Below are positions 1-5,509 of a DNA stretch of 6,014 nucleotides, one piece after another (the first letter of the stretch is position 1; each line of letters begins with the position of its first letter). The position numbers and the translations under genes are program-made. The DNA comes from an uncultured Eubacteriales bacterium. GTDB lineage: Bacteria; Bacillota; Clostridia; Monoglobales; Firm-18. The notes beneath the pieces are model-generated. The model was not told the origin of the DNA and ran no database searches. It was given only the letters and a program-made list of their open reading frames with translations. Where the stretch lies: assembly GCA_905210885.1 (NCBI GenBank), contig CAJLYO010000115.1, forward strand, positions 1-6,014. The letters run 5' to 3'.

Positions 1-1079
1 CCGCCGATAATCATGGGAGCATTTGTGCTGCCTGCATAGCATGCGCAAACGTCAAGATACAAAGGCTCACCGATTGAACCGGGCTCTTTTGTTCTGTCGA
101 TAACCGCAATCTTTTTGCAGGAGGCCGGAACAGCCTTTAAGAAAGCTTCTACCGGGAAGGGTCTGTAAAGGTGAACTTTGATAAGACCGACTTTCTCGCC
201 CTTTGCAGTCAGGTAATCTATTGTTTCTTCAATGGTTTCGCAGATTGAACCCATTGCAACTATAACCTTCTCGGCGTCCGGTGCACCGTAGTAGTTAACA
301 AGGCCGTAATCCGTACCGATTTTAGCGTTAACCTTGTTCATGTATTCCTCTACAACTGCCGGAACAGCGTTGTAATATTTATTGCACGCTTCTCTGTTCT
401 GGAAAAATATATCGGGATTCTGAGCGCTTCCGCGAAGCACGGGGTGATCGGGATTCAAGGCGTTATTTCTGAACTCCTTTACCGCGTCCATGTCAACCAT
501 TTCTTTTAAATCTTCATAGTCCCAAACCTCGATTTTATCAATTTCGTGAGAGGTTCTGAAACCGTCGAAGAAGTGAAGGAAGGGAACCTTTCCCTTAATT
601 GCGGCAAGGTGAGCAACTGCGCCCAAATCCATAACCTCTTGGGGACTGTTTGAGCAAAGCATTGCATAGCCGGTCTGACGACAGGCCATAACGTCTGAAT
701 GATCGCCGAAAATATTAAGCGCGTGGGAGGCAACGCATCGTGCGCTTACATGAATGACGGAGGGCAAAAGCTCGCCGGCCATTTTGTACATGTTGGGAAT
801 CATAAGAAGAAGACCCTGTGACGCAGTGTAGGTAGTTGTTAAAGCACCGGCACCCAATGAGCCGTGAACCGCACCGGCAGCACCTGCCTCTGACTGCATT
901 TCAACAACCTTAACAGGCTGTCCGAATATGTTTTTCTTGTTTTCAACCGCCCATTCGTCAGTAACTTCAGCCATTACCGATGACGGTGTGATGGGGTAGA
1001 TGGCAGCAACATCCGTAAACGCATAGGAAGCCCATGCGGCAGCGTTATTGCCGTCCATAGTTTTCATTTTTCTTGCCAT
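1..1079 (-). CDS. nifJ: Pyruvate:ferredoxin oxidoreductase, N-terminal part (cut by window edge)
   Basis: Single-chain PFOR: oxidises pyruvate with CoA to acetyl-CoA and CO2, passing electrons to ferredoxin, in the cytoplasm of anaerobes. The reading frame is open from the ATG at 1077-1079 to the left edge, giving 359 residues, about 30 percent of the usual roughly 1170-residue protein. The product begins MARKMKTMDGN and has YPITPSS (residues 28-34) and MQSEAGAAGAVHG (61-73). Thr31, Glu64 and Arg114 fall at exactly the positions of the pyruvate- and thiamine-diphosphate-contacting residues I remember for the Desulfovibrio africanus enzyme. Residues 1 to about 250 are the POR N domain; the rest, with GLIKVHLYRPFP, is the start of domain II. 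The thiamine-diphosphate and iron-sulfur cluster domains lie outside the window. Start choice is supported by AGGAGG at 1091-1096, 11 bp upstream. The ferredoxin reaction could also run in reverse as pyruvate synthase; sequence does not separate the two. Confidence 0.97.
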   Translation of the reverse strand, partial: MARKMKTMDGNNAAAWASYAFTDVAAIYPITPSSVMAEVTDEWAVENKKNIFGQPVKVVEMQSEAGAAGAVHGSLGAGALTTTYTASQGLLLMIPNMYKMAGELLPSVIHVSARCVASHALNIFGDHSDVMACRQTGYAMLCSNSPQEVMDLGAVAHLAAIKGKVPFLHFFDGFRTSHEIDKIEVWDYEDLKEMVDMDAVKEFRNNALNPDHPVLRGSAQNPDIFFQNREACNKYYNAVPAVVEEYMNKVNAKIGTDYGLVNYYGAPDAEKVIVAMGSICETIEETIDYLTAKGEKVGLIKVHLYRPFPVEAFLKAVPASCKKIAVIDRTKEPGSIGEPLYLDVCACYAGSTNAPMIIG

Positions 1080-1134
1080 GAACCGTAATTCCTCCTAAAA
1101 ATCATATTTATCTAAAATAAGATATCAAAATAAA

Positions 1135-1150
1135 GGACACGGGTATGTCC
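1135..1150. repeat. Inverted repeat at the nifJ transcription start
   Basis: GGACA (1135-1139) and TGTCC (1146-1150) flank a 6-bp centre. On the nifJ strand a further U-G pair would give a 6-bp stem closed by ACCC. With the -10 box at 1160-1165, transcription should start near 1153, so the repeat occupies roughly the first 20 nt of the nifJ message. It could be an operator over the start site or a 5' stabilising hairpin. The arms are short and chance is possible. It does not match the Rex operator pattern TTGTGA-N6-TCACAA. Confidence 0.4.
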
Positions 1151-1159
1151 ATATAGAAT

Positions 1160-1188
1160 ATTATAGCAATATTGCACCAACATGTCAA
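1160..1188 (-). promoter_or_regulatory. Perfect-consensus SigA promoter of nifJ
   Basis: On the minus strand TTGACA (1183-1188) and TATAAT (1160-1165) are separated by exactly 17 bp (1166-1182), a full match to the housekeeping consensus. It predicts a leader of about 75 nt before the nifJ start. The -35 box overlaps the TGA stop (1185-1187) of the upstream araC-type gene, so nifJ has its own strong promoter although it lies directly behind a regulator on the same strand. Confidence 0.88.
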
Positions 1189-2033
1189 GTAATATAACGA
1201 GAATTTTGTAACTTATTTTCGGACGGATTAATCCCCGTTTCCCTTTTGAAAACGTATGAAAAATACCCCTGTGAGCTAAAACCGAGCCTGGAAGCCGTTT
1301 CGGTTACGCTTAAGCCTTCCGACAAAAGACGCACGGCTTCGCTTGCTTTCAGCTTTAGAAGATATTTGTGGACACCGAATCCCGCATGCATTGCAAACAC
1401 GCGCTTCAGTCCCGTTTCGCTTACGCTGCAGCTGCGGGCGATTTCGCCGACTGTCGGGGAGGCGTATAAATTTTCCTTCATATAATTAACCGCCTTTGAA
1501 AATACCGCCGTGTCTGTGTCGGGATGCGGTGCGGATATACAGCCGTTTTCCGAAAGGTATAAAAATAATTGCGTTATATAAGTTGATACCGTTTGCAGAA
1601 ATAAGCTGTTATCCATGTTTTCGATATGTTTATTAAATCCTGTATAAGGCGGCGCAATTTTTGAACGGATATATCCTAAAAACGAACTTACGGTGTCTGT
1701 CTGCACATCGTTTAGCATAAACACCTTCTTTTTGAAAAAATCCGCACCTTCGCCGTCCATAGAAAAGGAAAATATAAATAAATTAGTGCCGCAGTCCTTT
1801 TCGACTTCTATTTTGTGCATCTCCATAGGCTGATGGAAAATAATATTACCTTTTGTCAGACGGTAAATACATTCGTCACCGGTTATTACGGCTTCGCCAC
1901 CGGTGACAATGACACACTCCCAGAAATTATGAGTTTCGCCGGGGAAAACAAAGCCTTTTTCATATCTGTTTTCAAACATTGAGTATATGCAGGATATGTT
2001 TATATATTCCGGAATTTTGTAAGGTTTAAGCAT
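1185..2033 (-). CDS. AraC-family transcriptional regulator with N-terminal cupin-like sensor domain
   Basis: Cytoplasmic DNA-binding regulator of 282 residues, a normal length for the family. Residues about 20-80 read as the AraC ligand-binding cupin barrel (GETHNFWE at 32-39, then KGNIIFHQPMEMHKIE near 61-76, a typical second cupin motif with its His). The C-terminal 100 residues hold the two helix-turn-helix motifs: PTVGEIARSCSVSETGLKRVF, then SVTETASRLGFSSQGYFSYV and FKRETGINPSE, a classic AraC signature. The start has AAGGAG at 2040-2045 with a 6-bp spacer. It is divergent from the GH109-like gene with 119 bp between the starts, so that gene is the most likely target and a sugar or amino sugar the likely ligand (inference). 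No terminator is visible between its stop and the nifJ promoter, so some read-through into nifJ is possible. Confidence 0.93.
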   Translation of the reverse strand: MLKPYKIPEYINISCIYSMFENRYEKGFVFPGETHNFWECVIVTGGEAVITGDECIYRLTKGNIIFHQPMEMHKIEVEKDCGTNLFIFSFSMDGEGADFFKKKVFMLNDVQTDTVSSFLGYIRSKIAPPYTGFNKHIENMDNSLFLQTVSTYITQLFLYLSENGCISAPHPDTDTAVFSKAVNYMKENLYASPTVGEIARSCSVSETGLKRVFAMHAGFGVHKYLLKLKASEAVRLLSEGLSVTETASRLGFSSQGYFSYVFKRETGINPSENKLQNSRYIT

Positions 2034-2056
2034 TGTTGTCTCCTTTTTGGACTGAA

Positions 2057-2085
2057 ATTATATATTATATGCCTATTTTTGTATA
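2057..2085 (-). promoter_or_regulatory. Promoter of the cupin-AraC regulator
   Basis: On the minus strand TATACA (2080-2085) is followed after 17 bp by TATAAT (2057-2062). Transcription would start near 2050, giving a short leader that still contains AAGGAG (2040-2045). A second TATAAT one turn upstream (2064-2069) has no comparable -35. The -35 box shares six bases of the palindrome at 2080-2089 with the opposing promoter. Confidence 0.65.
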
Positions 2086-2089
2086 TACA
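2080..2089. promoter_or_regulatory. Palindrome TGTATATACA shared by two divergent -35 boxes
   Basis: This 10-bp perfect palindrome supplies the TATACA -35 element of both flanking promoters: minus-strand 2080-2085 and plus-strand 2084-2089. Both then have a 17-bp spacer and a perfect TATAAT. Two polymerases cannot occupy overlapping -35 boxes at once, so the layout implies mutual exclusion, and a regulator binding here would act on both genes. Confidence 0.6.
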
Positions 2090-2112
2090 TTTGAATTTGG
2101 GTATAGTATAAT
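2084..2112 (+). promoter_or_regulatory. Promoter of the GH109-like gene
   Basis: TATACA (2084-2089), a 17-bp spacer and TATAAT (2107-2112) lie 40 bp before the start codon, predicting transcription from about 2119. The spacer contains the short direct repeat ATTTGAATTTG (2089-2099), which could be part of a regulator site, though this is weak. Confidence 0.65.
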
Positions 2113-2152
2113 TGTAGCATAAGTTAAGCGATATGTAAAGGAGAACTTAAAT

Positions 2153-3349
2153 ATGAATGATATAAAGGTTGCATTTATCGGATTGGGCTGCCGCGGATTG
2201 TTATTGTTAAAGGACGTTGTTTTGCCGCAAAAGCAGTGCAGCGTTACGGCGGTATGTGATGCATACACGGACAGAGCAGAAGCCGGGGCAGAGGCTGTGC
2301 GTGACGCCGGCGGAAATCCGGCGGTTTATACTGACTGCATGGAAGCTGTTGCCGACAAAAATGTTAATACGGTAATAATTGCGAGCGCGTGGGAAAGCCA
2401 TGTAGATATCGCCGTTGCCGCAATGGAGGCAGGCAAAGCCGTGGCAATGGAGGTAGGAGGAGCGTATTCTGTAAAGCAGTGTTGGCGTCTTGTGGAAACA
2501 TATGAGAAAACGAAAACGCCGTTTATGTTTTTGGAAAACTGCTGTTTCGGCAAGCGCGAAATGATGGTTTTGAATATGGCGGAAAAAGGGCTGCTCGGCG
2601 AAATTGTGCACTGCAGCGGCGGATATCACCATGATTTGCGCCATGAAGTGTCATTCGGAATTGAAAACAGACACTATCGACTGAGAAATTATCTTAACAG
2701 AAACTGCGAAAATTATCCCACTCATGAGCTTGGTCCGATTGCAAAAATACTGAAAATAAACAGGGGAAACAGAATGTTGACCCTCTCCTCAACTGCATCA
2801 AAATCCCGCGGGCTTCACGAGTACATAAAAAAGAATAAATCTGACGACACAAAGCTTTTAAATACAGAGTTTGCTCAGGGGGATATTGTAACAACGGTTA
2901 TCAAATGCGCAGGCGGCGAAACAATTGTGCTTACTTTGGATACAACTCTGCCGCGCTTTTATTCCCGCGGTTTTACCGTCCGCGGAACAAAAGGCATGTA
3001 TGAGGAGGCTACCGACTCCGTGTTTATTGATACGCCGGAGGACGCCGCCCATGATTTTGATTGGCGAAAAACTTGCTCCGGCAATGCCGAAAAATATGCC
3101 GGGGAGTATGAGCATCCCGTGTGGAAAAAGTATATCGCCGAAGGAGTGCAAGGTACTCATGACGGTATGGACTGGCTTGAGTTTAAGACATTTTTCGAGT
3201 GCCTTAAAAACGATATGCCCATGCCTGTAGACGTGTATGACGCCGCTTCGTGGATGGCCGTAACGGCACTCTCAGAGGGTTCTGTTGCAATGGGCGGTCA
3301 GGTGGTTGAAATTCCCGATTTTACAGACGGCAAATGGCTTAATTTATGA
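2153..3349 (+). CDS. Gfo/Idh/MocA-family protein, GH109-like (NAD-dependent alpha-N-acetylgalactosaminidase-like)
   Basis: 398 residues with an N-terminal Rossmann fold (VAFIGLGCRG at 6-15, acidic D36 after the second strand) that should bind NAD(H) tightly. The middle matches what I remember of GH109 enzymes: LENCC (127-131), GGYHHDLR (156-163), YPTHELGP (188-195), INRG (202-205) and YSRG (270-273). E128, Y158, Y188, H191 and Y270 line up with E149, Y179, Y225, H228 and Y307 studied in the Elizabethkingia enzyme; the 30-, 3- and 79-residue gaps between pairs are kept, and a 16-residue shortening lies between Y158 and Y188. GH109 enzymes cleave by oxidation, elimination and re-reduction rather than ordinary hydrolysis. 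No signal peptide is seen, so it would act on imported substrate. Start is supported by AAAGGAG at 2137-2143. Substrate remains unproven; another Gfo/Idh/MocA sugar oxidoreductase is the main alternative. Confidence 0.88.
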   Translation: MNDIKVAFIGLGCRGLLLLKDVVLPQKQCSVTAVCDAYTDRAEAGAEAVRDAGGNPAVYTDCMEAVADKNVNTVIIASAWESHVDIAVAAMEAGKAVAMEVGGAYSVKQCWRLVETYEKTKTPFMFLENCCFGKREMMVLNMAEKGLLGEIVHCSGGYHHDLRHEVSFGIENRHYRLRNYLNRNCENYPTHELGPIAKILKINRGNRMLTLSSTASKSRGLHEYIKKNKSDDTKLLNTEFAQGDIVTTVIKCAGGETIVLTLDTTLPRFYSRGFTVRGTKGMYEEATDSVFIDTPEDAAHDFDWRKTCSGNAEKYAGEYEHPVWKKYIAEGVQGTHDGMDWLEFKTFFECLKNDMPMPVDVYDAASWMAVTALSEGSVAMGGQVVEIPDFTDGKWLNL

Positions 3350-3355
3350 TTTTTT

Positions 3356-3407
3356 GGCACAGGCTATTGACTTTTTTGCAATTTCGTTGTAAAATAGTGC
3401 CTGTGCC
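3356..3407. repeat. 9-bp inverted repeat enclosing the tRNA promoter
   Basis: GGCACAGGC (3356-3364) and GCCTGTGCC (3399-3407) are perfect complements with 34 bp between them. With a 2-nt bulge, TATT (3365-3368) and AATA (3393-3396) extend the stem. The whole promoter of the RNA island lies inside, and the right arm covers the expected transcription start. No T-run follows it, so it is a poor terminator for the upstream gene. It may be an operator, or remnant ends of something lost. Confidence 0.6.
3367..3395 (+). promoter_or_regulatory. Promoter of the tRNA island
   Basis: TTGACT (3367-3372), a 17-bp spacer and TAAAAT (3390-3395) each match consensus at five of six bases. Transcription would begin near 3402, only a few bases before the tRNA-like sequence at 3405, so that sequence would start almost at the 5' end of the transcript and the intact tRNA-Arg would be co-transcribed behind it. 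Confidence 0.7.
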
Positions 3408-3473
3408 TCCTTAGTTAAATGGATATAACAAGCACCTCCTAAGGGGAAGTGGTTCCGCCATCAAACGGGGGCA
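3405..3473 (+). pseudogene. Degenerate tRNA-Arg(CCU)-like sequence
   Basis: This has tRNA order without a complete cloverleaf. The acceptor strands GCCTCCT (3405-3411) and CGGGGGC (3466-3472) pair at six of seven positions, followed by A3473. The TA linker and D-arm GTTA (3414-3417)/TAAC (3426-3429) are perfect and resemble the D-arm of E. coli tRNA-Arg(CCU) as I remember it. The anticodon loop CTCCTAA (3436-3442) is identical to that of the intact tRNA downstream. In contrast the anticodon stem AGCAC/GGGGA pairs at only two of five positions, no T-arm of normal geometry can be drawn, no CCA follows, and the stretch after the anticodon loop is 3-4 nt short. The D-arm differs from the downstream tRNA, so this is not a recent tandem copy. 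A structured leader RNA is the alternative: 3407-3414 can pair with 3439-3446. Confidence 0.55.
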
Positions 3474-3486
3474 TATCTTTTCATAT

Positions 3487-3563
3487 GTCTCAGTAGCTCA
3501 GCTGGATAGAGCACCGCCCTCCTAAGGCGGGTGCCGGAGGTTCAAATCCTCTCTGGGACGCCA
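3487..3563 (+). tRNA. tRNA-Arg, anticodon CCU
   Basis: A full cloverleaf is visible. Acceptor GTCTCAG (3487-3493) pairs with CTGGGAC (3553-3559), including one U-G. D-stem GCTC (3496-3499) pairs with GAGC (3509-3512). Anticodon stem CCGCC (3514-3518) and GGCGG (3526-3530) close the loop CTCCTAA, anticodon CCT at 3521-3523. The T-arm GGAGG/CCTCT closes the loop TTCAAAT. The discriminator is G3560 and CCA is encoded (3561-3563). It reads the arginine codon AGG. Confidence 0.97.
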
Positions 3564-3589
3564 GAAAGCACCGCTTTTGCGGTGCTTTT
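3564..3589 (+). terminator. Hairpin terminator after tRNA-Arg
   Basis: AAAGCACCGC (3565-3574), loop TTTT (3575-3578) and GCGGTGCTTT (3579-3588) form a perfect 10-bp stem followed by T. It starts one base after the tRNA CCA and ends 6 bp from the stop codon of the convergent esterase gene, so it probably serves both directions. The T-tract is short on either strand, so efficiency may be moderate. Confidence 0.8.
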
Positions 3590-3595
3590 CATTAC

Positions 3596-4561
3596 TTATA
3601 AAAGCTCTGAGAACATTTTTGCCGTTTTTTCGTCAAAGTCCGGAAGATTTTCGTGACCGTAATCCGGGTAGATAACCATATTTTTTTCCGAGGTAATTCT
3701 GTTGTAAATCGCAAACTGTGTTGATGGAGGGCAGGTTGTGTCCATAAGCCCGGTGCCGAACATGATTTTTGCTTTAATTCTGTTTGCCATATTGTGCAAA
3801 TCTATGTAGCCAAGCTTTGTGAAAATCTCGTTTTCGCGTTCGTGCCGCGGGTCAAATGAACGAAAATATTCTTTTATTTCCGAATAAGCATTCATGGCAA
3901 GATCCATATCCCAAACACGTTTATAGTCCGATAAAAACGGGAAACACGGTGCAGCCATCTTAAGTTCGGGAACAAGGCACGTACACGCTACGGTAAGCGC
4001 TCCGCCCTGTGAGCCGCCGAAGGCAGCCATTTTGGTGCCGTCCACCTGCTCAAGATTTGAAACAACACGGGCAAGCATCGCGGTATCCAAAAACACGTTG
4101 CGGTAGTAAAGGTTGTCCGGGTCGGGGTCGGCAAGACCTCTTATGATCTGTCCGTGCAGAGTGTTTCCGTCAACCGGGTTTTTGTCCGTCGATTTGCCGC
4201 CCTGACCGCGGCAGTCCATTCCGGCAACAACAAAGCCCATTGCCGCAAAACCGGCATAATACATCCAGTTTGCGCTTGCGCCCCAGTAGCCGTGGAAGTG
4301 CAGAAGCGCCGGGGCTTTTTTATTCAGGTTTTTAGGTATTAAAAGCTTTGCGTGAACCCTGCCGTTTCTTGTTCCGTCATAGTATAAATCATAACAATCC
4401 GCAAAAGGAAGCTGAAAATCATTTTTTACAAGCTCCGTTTTGGGGTCGGTTTCTCTCATTTCTTTAAGTCCGCGTTCCCAGTATTCGTCAAAATCATCAG
4501 GTCTGGGATTTGTACCCATGTAGCTTTTAAGCTGTTCCAAGGGCATATCAACAATAGGCAT
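3596..4561 (-). CDS. Acetylxylan esterase / cephalosporin-C deacetylase family (CE7)
   Basis: Cytoplasmic alpha/beta-hydrolase of 321 residues, the standard CE7 length, that removes acetyl groups from small acetylated sugars and xylo-oligosaccharides. The family marks are present: HFHGY (88-92) for the oxyanion region, RGQGG (118-122), GGSQGG (182-187) with nucleophile Ser184, GTGLMDTTCPPST (269-281) with Asp274, and YGHE (301-304) with His303, completing the catalytic triad. There is no signal peptide, as is usual for CE7. I start at the ATG 4559-4561 because GGAGGAG (4567-4573) sits 5 bp upstream. An in-frame ATG 20 codons further up lies inside the -35 box of the gene's own promoter and has no ribosome site. 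The gene follows the PocR-AraC regulator on the same strand, which suggests shared control of acetylated carbohydrate use. True substrate among acetylated sugars is not determinable. Confidence 0.95.
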   Translation of the reverse strand: MPIVDMPLEQLKSYMGTNPRPDDFDEYWERGLKEMRETDPKTELVKNDFQLPFADCYDLYYDGTRNGRVHAKLLIPKNLNKKAPALLHFHGYWGASANWMYYAGFAAMGFVVAGMDCRGQGGKSTDKNPVDGNTLHGQIIRGLADPDPDNLYYRNVFLDTAMLARVVSNLEQVDGTKMAAFGGSQGGALTVACTCLVPELKMAAPCFPFLSDYKRVWDMDLAMNAYSEIKEYFRSFDPRHERENEIFTKLGYIDLHNMANRIKAKIMFGTGLMDTTCPPSTQFAIYNRITSEKNMVIYPDYGHENLPDFDEKTAKMFSELL

Positions 4562-4592
4562 AAAAACTCCTCCAACAATAAAATTCCCATCA

Positions 4593-4621
4593 ATTATATA
4601 CCTTAAAAAGTAATTTGTCAA
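4593..4621 (-). promoter_or_regulatory. Perfect-consensus SigA promoter of the CE7 esterase
   Basis: On the minus strand TTGACA (4616-4621) and TATAAT (4593-4598) have a 17-bp spacer, again a full consensus match. Transcription would start near 4586. The -35 box is only 4 bp from the stop codon of the upstream regulator gene, mirroring the nifJ promoter arrangement. Such a strong core promoter argues for constitutive or repressor-controlled esterase expression. Confidence 0.87.
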
Positions 4622-4625
4622 TACA

Positions 4626-5417
4626 TTATTTTAATTTACTTTTCCTGTATTTTAAAGGTGATATTTCATATTTCTTTTTAAACATTTTACTAAAGTACTG
4701 TGCGCTTGAAAATCCGGTTTTAAGGGAAATCTGTTCAATCGATTCATCGGTTTGCGTGAGCAGATGTGCGGCGTGTTCGAGTTGTTTTCCGGTAATGTAT
4801 TCTCCGGCGGTTTTTCCGTAAAATTTCCGTATGTTGTTGTAGAGTGCGCTGGGCGAACAGCCTACCCCGGCGGCAATTTCGTCAATTGTTATGCGGTGGT
4901 CGATGTTTTGTTCAATATATGAGTCTACAGCTTCGGCGAGAGAGTTTTTTAGCGGAGTTACCATGTTTTCAAGCAGTATGTACCGCGCAAGCATTTGCGA
5001 AATCGAAATAATGCTTTTTATCTCCTTGTCGCTGTAGATTTTCCGTTTGCGGTACAGGCGGTCAAGCTCCGGGTCATCAAAGTTTTTTATGTCATTATTC
5101 TTTATCTGACCGTACAGCAGGTAGCATATTATTTCGGAGTTGTATGTAATGGGCACACAAATGTCGGTGAGCCCCGCGTGGCACACTTTTGTTTCGATTC
5201 TGCCGCTTTTTTTGCATCTGTTTAAAAGCTCAATATCCGAGCAGCGGCACCTGTGGTCGCCGCTTTTTTGAACGTATTTGCAAAATCCGTTGTTTTGATT
5301 TGTATGTACTCCGAATGACACGAAGTTTTCGTCTAAAATGGTTATATTTATTCCCGTAACGTTGGAAAAGTCGTGAAGTACGCTGCTGAGCTTTTCTTTG
5401 TCGAAATTGAATTTCAT
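4626..5417 (-). CDS. PocR-domain AraC-family transcriptional regulator
   Basis: 263-residue cytoplasmic regulator. Residues about 5-150 read as a PocR sensory domain: the FCKYVQ segment near 45, HRCRCSDIELL (55-65), KVCHAGLTDICVPI (77-90) and YLLYGQI (99-105). The family is named for the Salmonella propanediol regulator; many members sense small metabolites. Cys46, Cys57, Cys59, Cys68 and Cys79 are all in this domain and could bind metal or respond to redox (inference). The last 100 residues are the double helix-turn-helix AraC domain, with ITIDEIAAGVGCSPSALYNN and IEQISLKTGFSSAQYFSKMF, then FKKKYEISPLKYR. I start at ATG 5415-5417, with AGGTGG at 5428-5433. An ATG 24 codons upstream would translate through the promoter and inverted repeat and has no ribosome site. 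It is divergent from the glycosidase operon and upstream of the esterase, both likely targets. Confidence 0.92.
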   Translation of the reverse strand: MKFNFDKEKLSSVLHDFSNVTGINITILDENFVSFGVHTNQNNGFCKYVQKSGDHRCRCSDIELLNRCKKSGRIETKVCHAGLTDICVPITYNSEIICYLLYGQIKNNDIKNFDDPELDRLYRKRKIYSDKEIKSIISISQMLARYILLENMVTPLKNSLAEAVDSYIEQNIDHRITIDEIAAGVGCSPSALYNNIRKFYGKTAGEYITGKQLEHAAHLLTQTDESIEQISLKTGFSSAQYFSKMFKKKYEISPLKYRKSKLK

Positions 5418-5439
5418 GCCGAAAACACCACCTGAAAGA

Positions 5440-5468
5440 ATAATATCACAAACAGCACTATATTGCAA
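5440..5468 (-). promoter_or_regulatory. Candidate promoter of the PocR-AraC regulator
   Basis: On the minus strand TTGCAA (5463-5468) is followed after 17 bp by TATTAT (5440-5445). The -35 matches at four of six bases and the -10 at five. The leader would be only about 16 nt, placing AGGTGG right at the 5' end, which is tight. The -35 lies inside the 5455-5487 inverted repeat. Confidence 0.5.
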
Positions 5469-5487
5469 CAAAAATACAATATAGTGC
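5455..5487. promoter_or_regulatory. 11-bp inverted repeat, candidate operator of the divergent region
   Basis: GCACTATATTG (5455-5465) and CAATATAGTGC (5477-5487) are perfect complements around an 11-bp centre, so the arms repeat every 22 bp, about two helical turns. CAATATA recurs alone at 5495-5501. The repeat covers the -35 of the regulator gene and lies about 58-90 bp upstream of the predicted start of the plus-strand operon. That fits one regulator site that represses its own gene and activates the opposing one, most simply bound by the PocR-AraC protein (inference). Confidence 0.7.
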
Positions 5488-5509
5488 AAAAAAACAATAT
5501 AAAATTACC

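Noticed and set aside
506..733. Minus-strand open frame of 75 residues
   Set aside because: It is an out-of-frame shadow inside nifJ, whose true frame runs through the same bases with PFOR motifs.
1246..1485. Plus-strand open frame of 79 residues
   Set aside because: It is antisense to the helix-turn-helix coding part of the AraC regulator, has no ribosome site, and shows no recognisable domain.
2207..2644. Minus-strand open frame of 145 residues opposite the GH109-like gene
   Set aside because: The opposite strand encodes well-conserved Rossmann and GH109-like motifs; the antisense product has Cys/His-rich low-quality composition and no ribosome site.
3356..3407. Reading the 9-bp inverted repeat as an intrinsic terminator of the GH109-like gene
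   Set aside because: The loop is 34 nt, no T-run follows the right arm, and a good promoter lies between the arms.
3405..3480. T-box or other amino-acid-sensing riboswitch before the tRNA
   Set aside because: No T-box consensus or terminator/antiterminator pair is seen and the downstream product is a tRNA, not an aminoacylation or biosynthesis gene; the tRNA-like order of elements fits better.
4562..4621. Upstream in-frame ATG that would lengthen the CE7 esterase by 20 residues
   Set aside because: That ATG lies inside the -35 box of a perfect promoter and has no ribosome binding site; the downstream ATG has GGAGGAG 5 bp before it and gives the standard family length and motif numbering.
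5418..5489. Upstream in-frame ATG that would lengthen the PocR-AraC regulator by 24 residues
   Set aside because: The extra codons run through the candidate promoter and the 11-bp inverted repeat and do not resemble the PocR domain; the chosen start has AGGTGG before it.
5455..5501. Start of a CRISPR array from repeated CAATATA elements
   Set aside because: There are only three short half-sites in inverted and direct orientation, no repeat/spacer regularity, and no cas genes.
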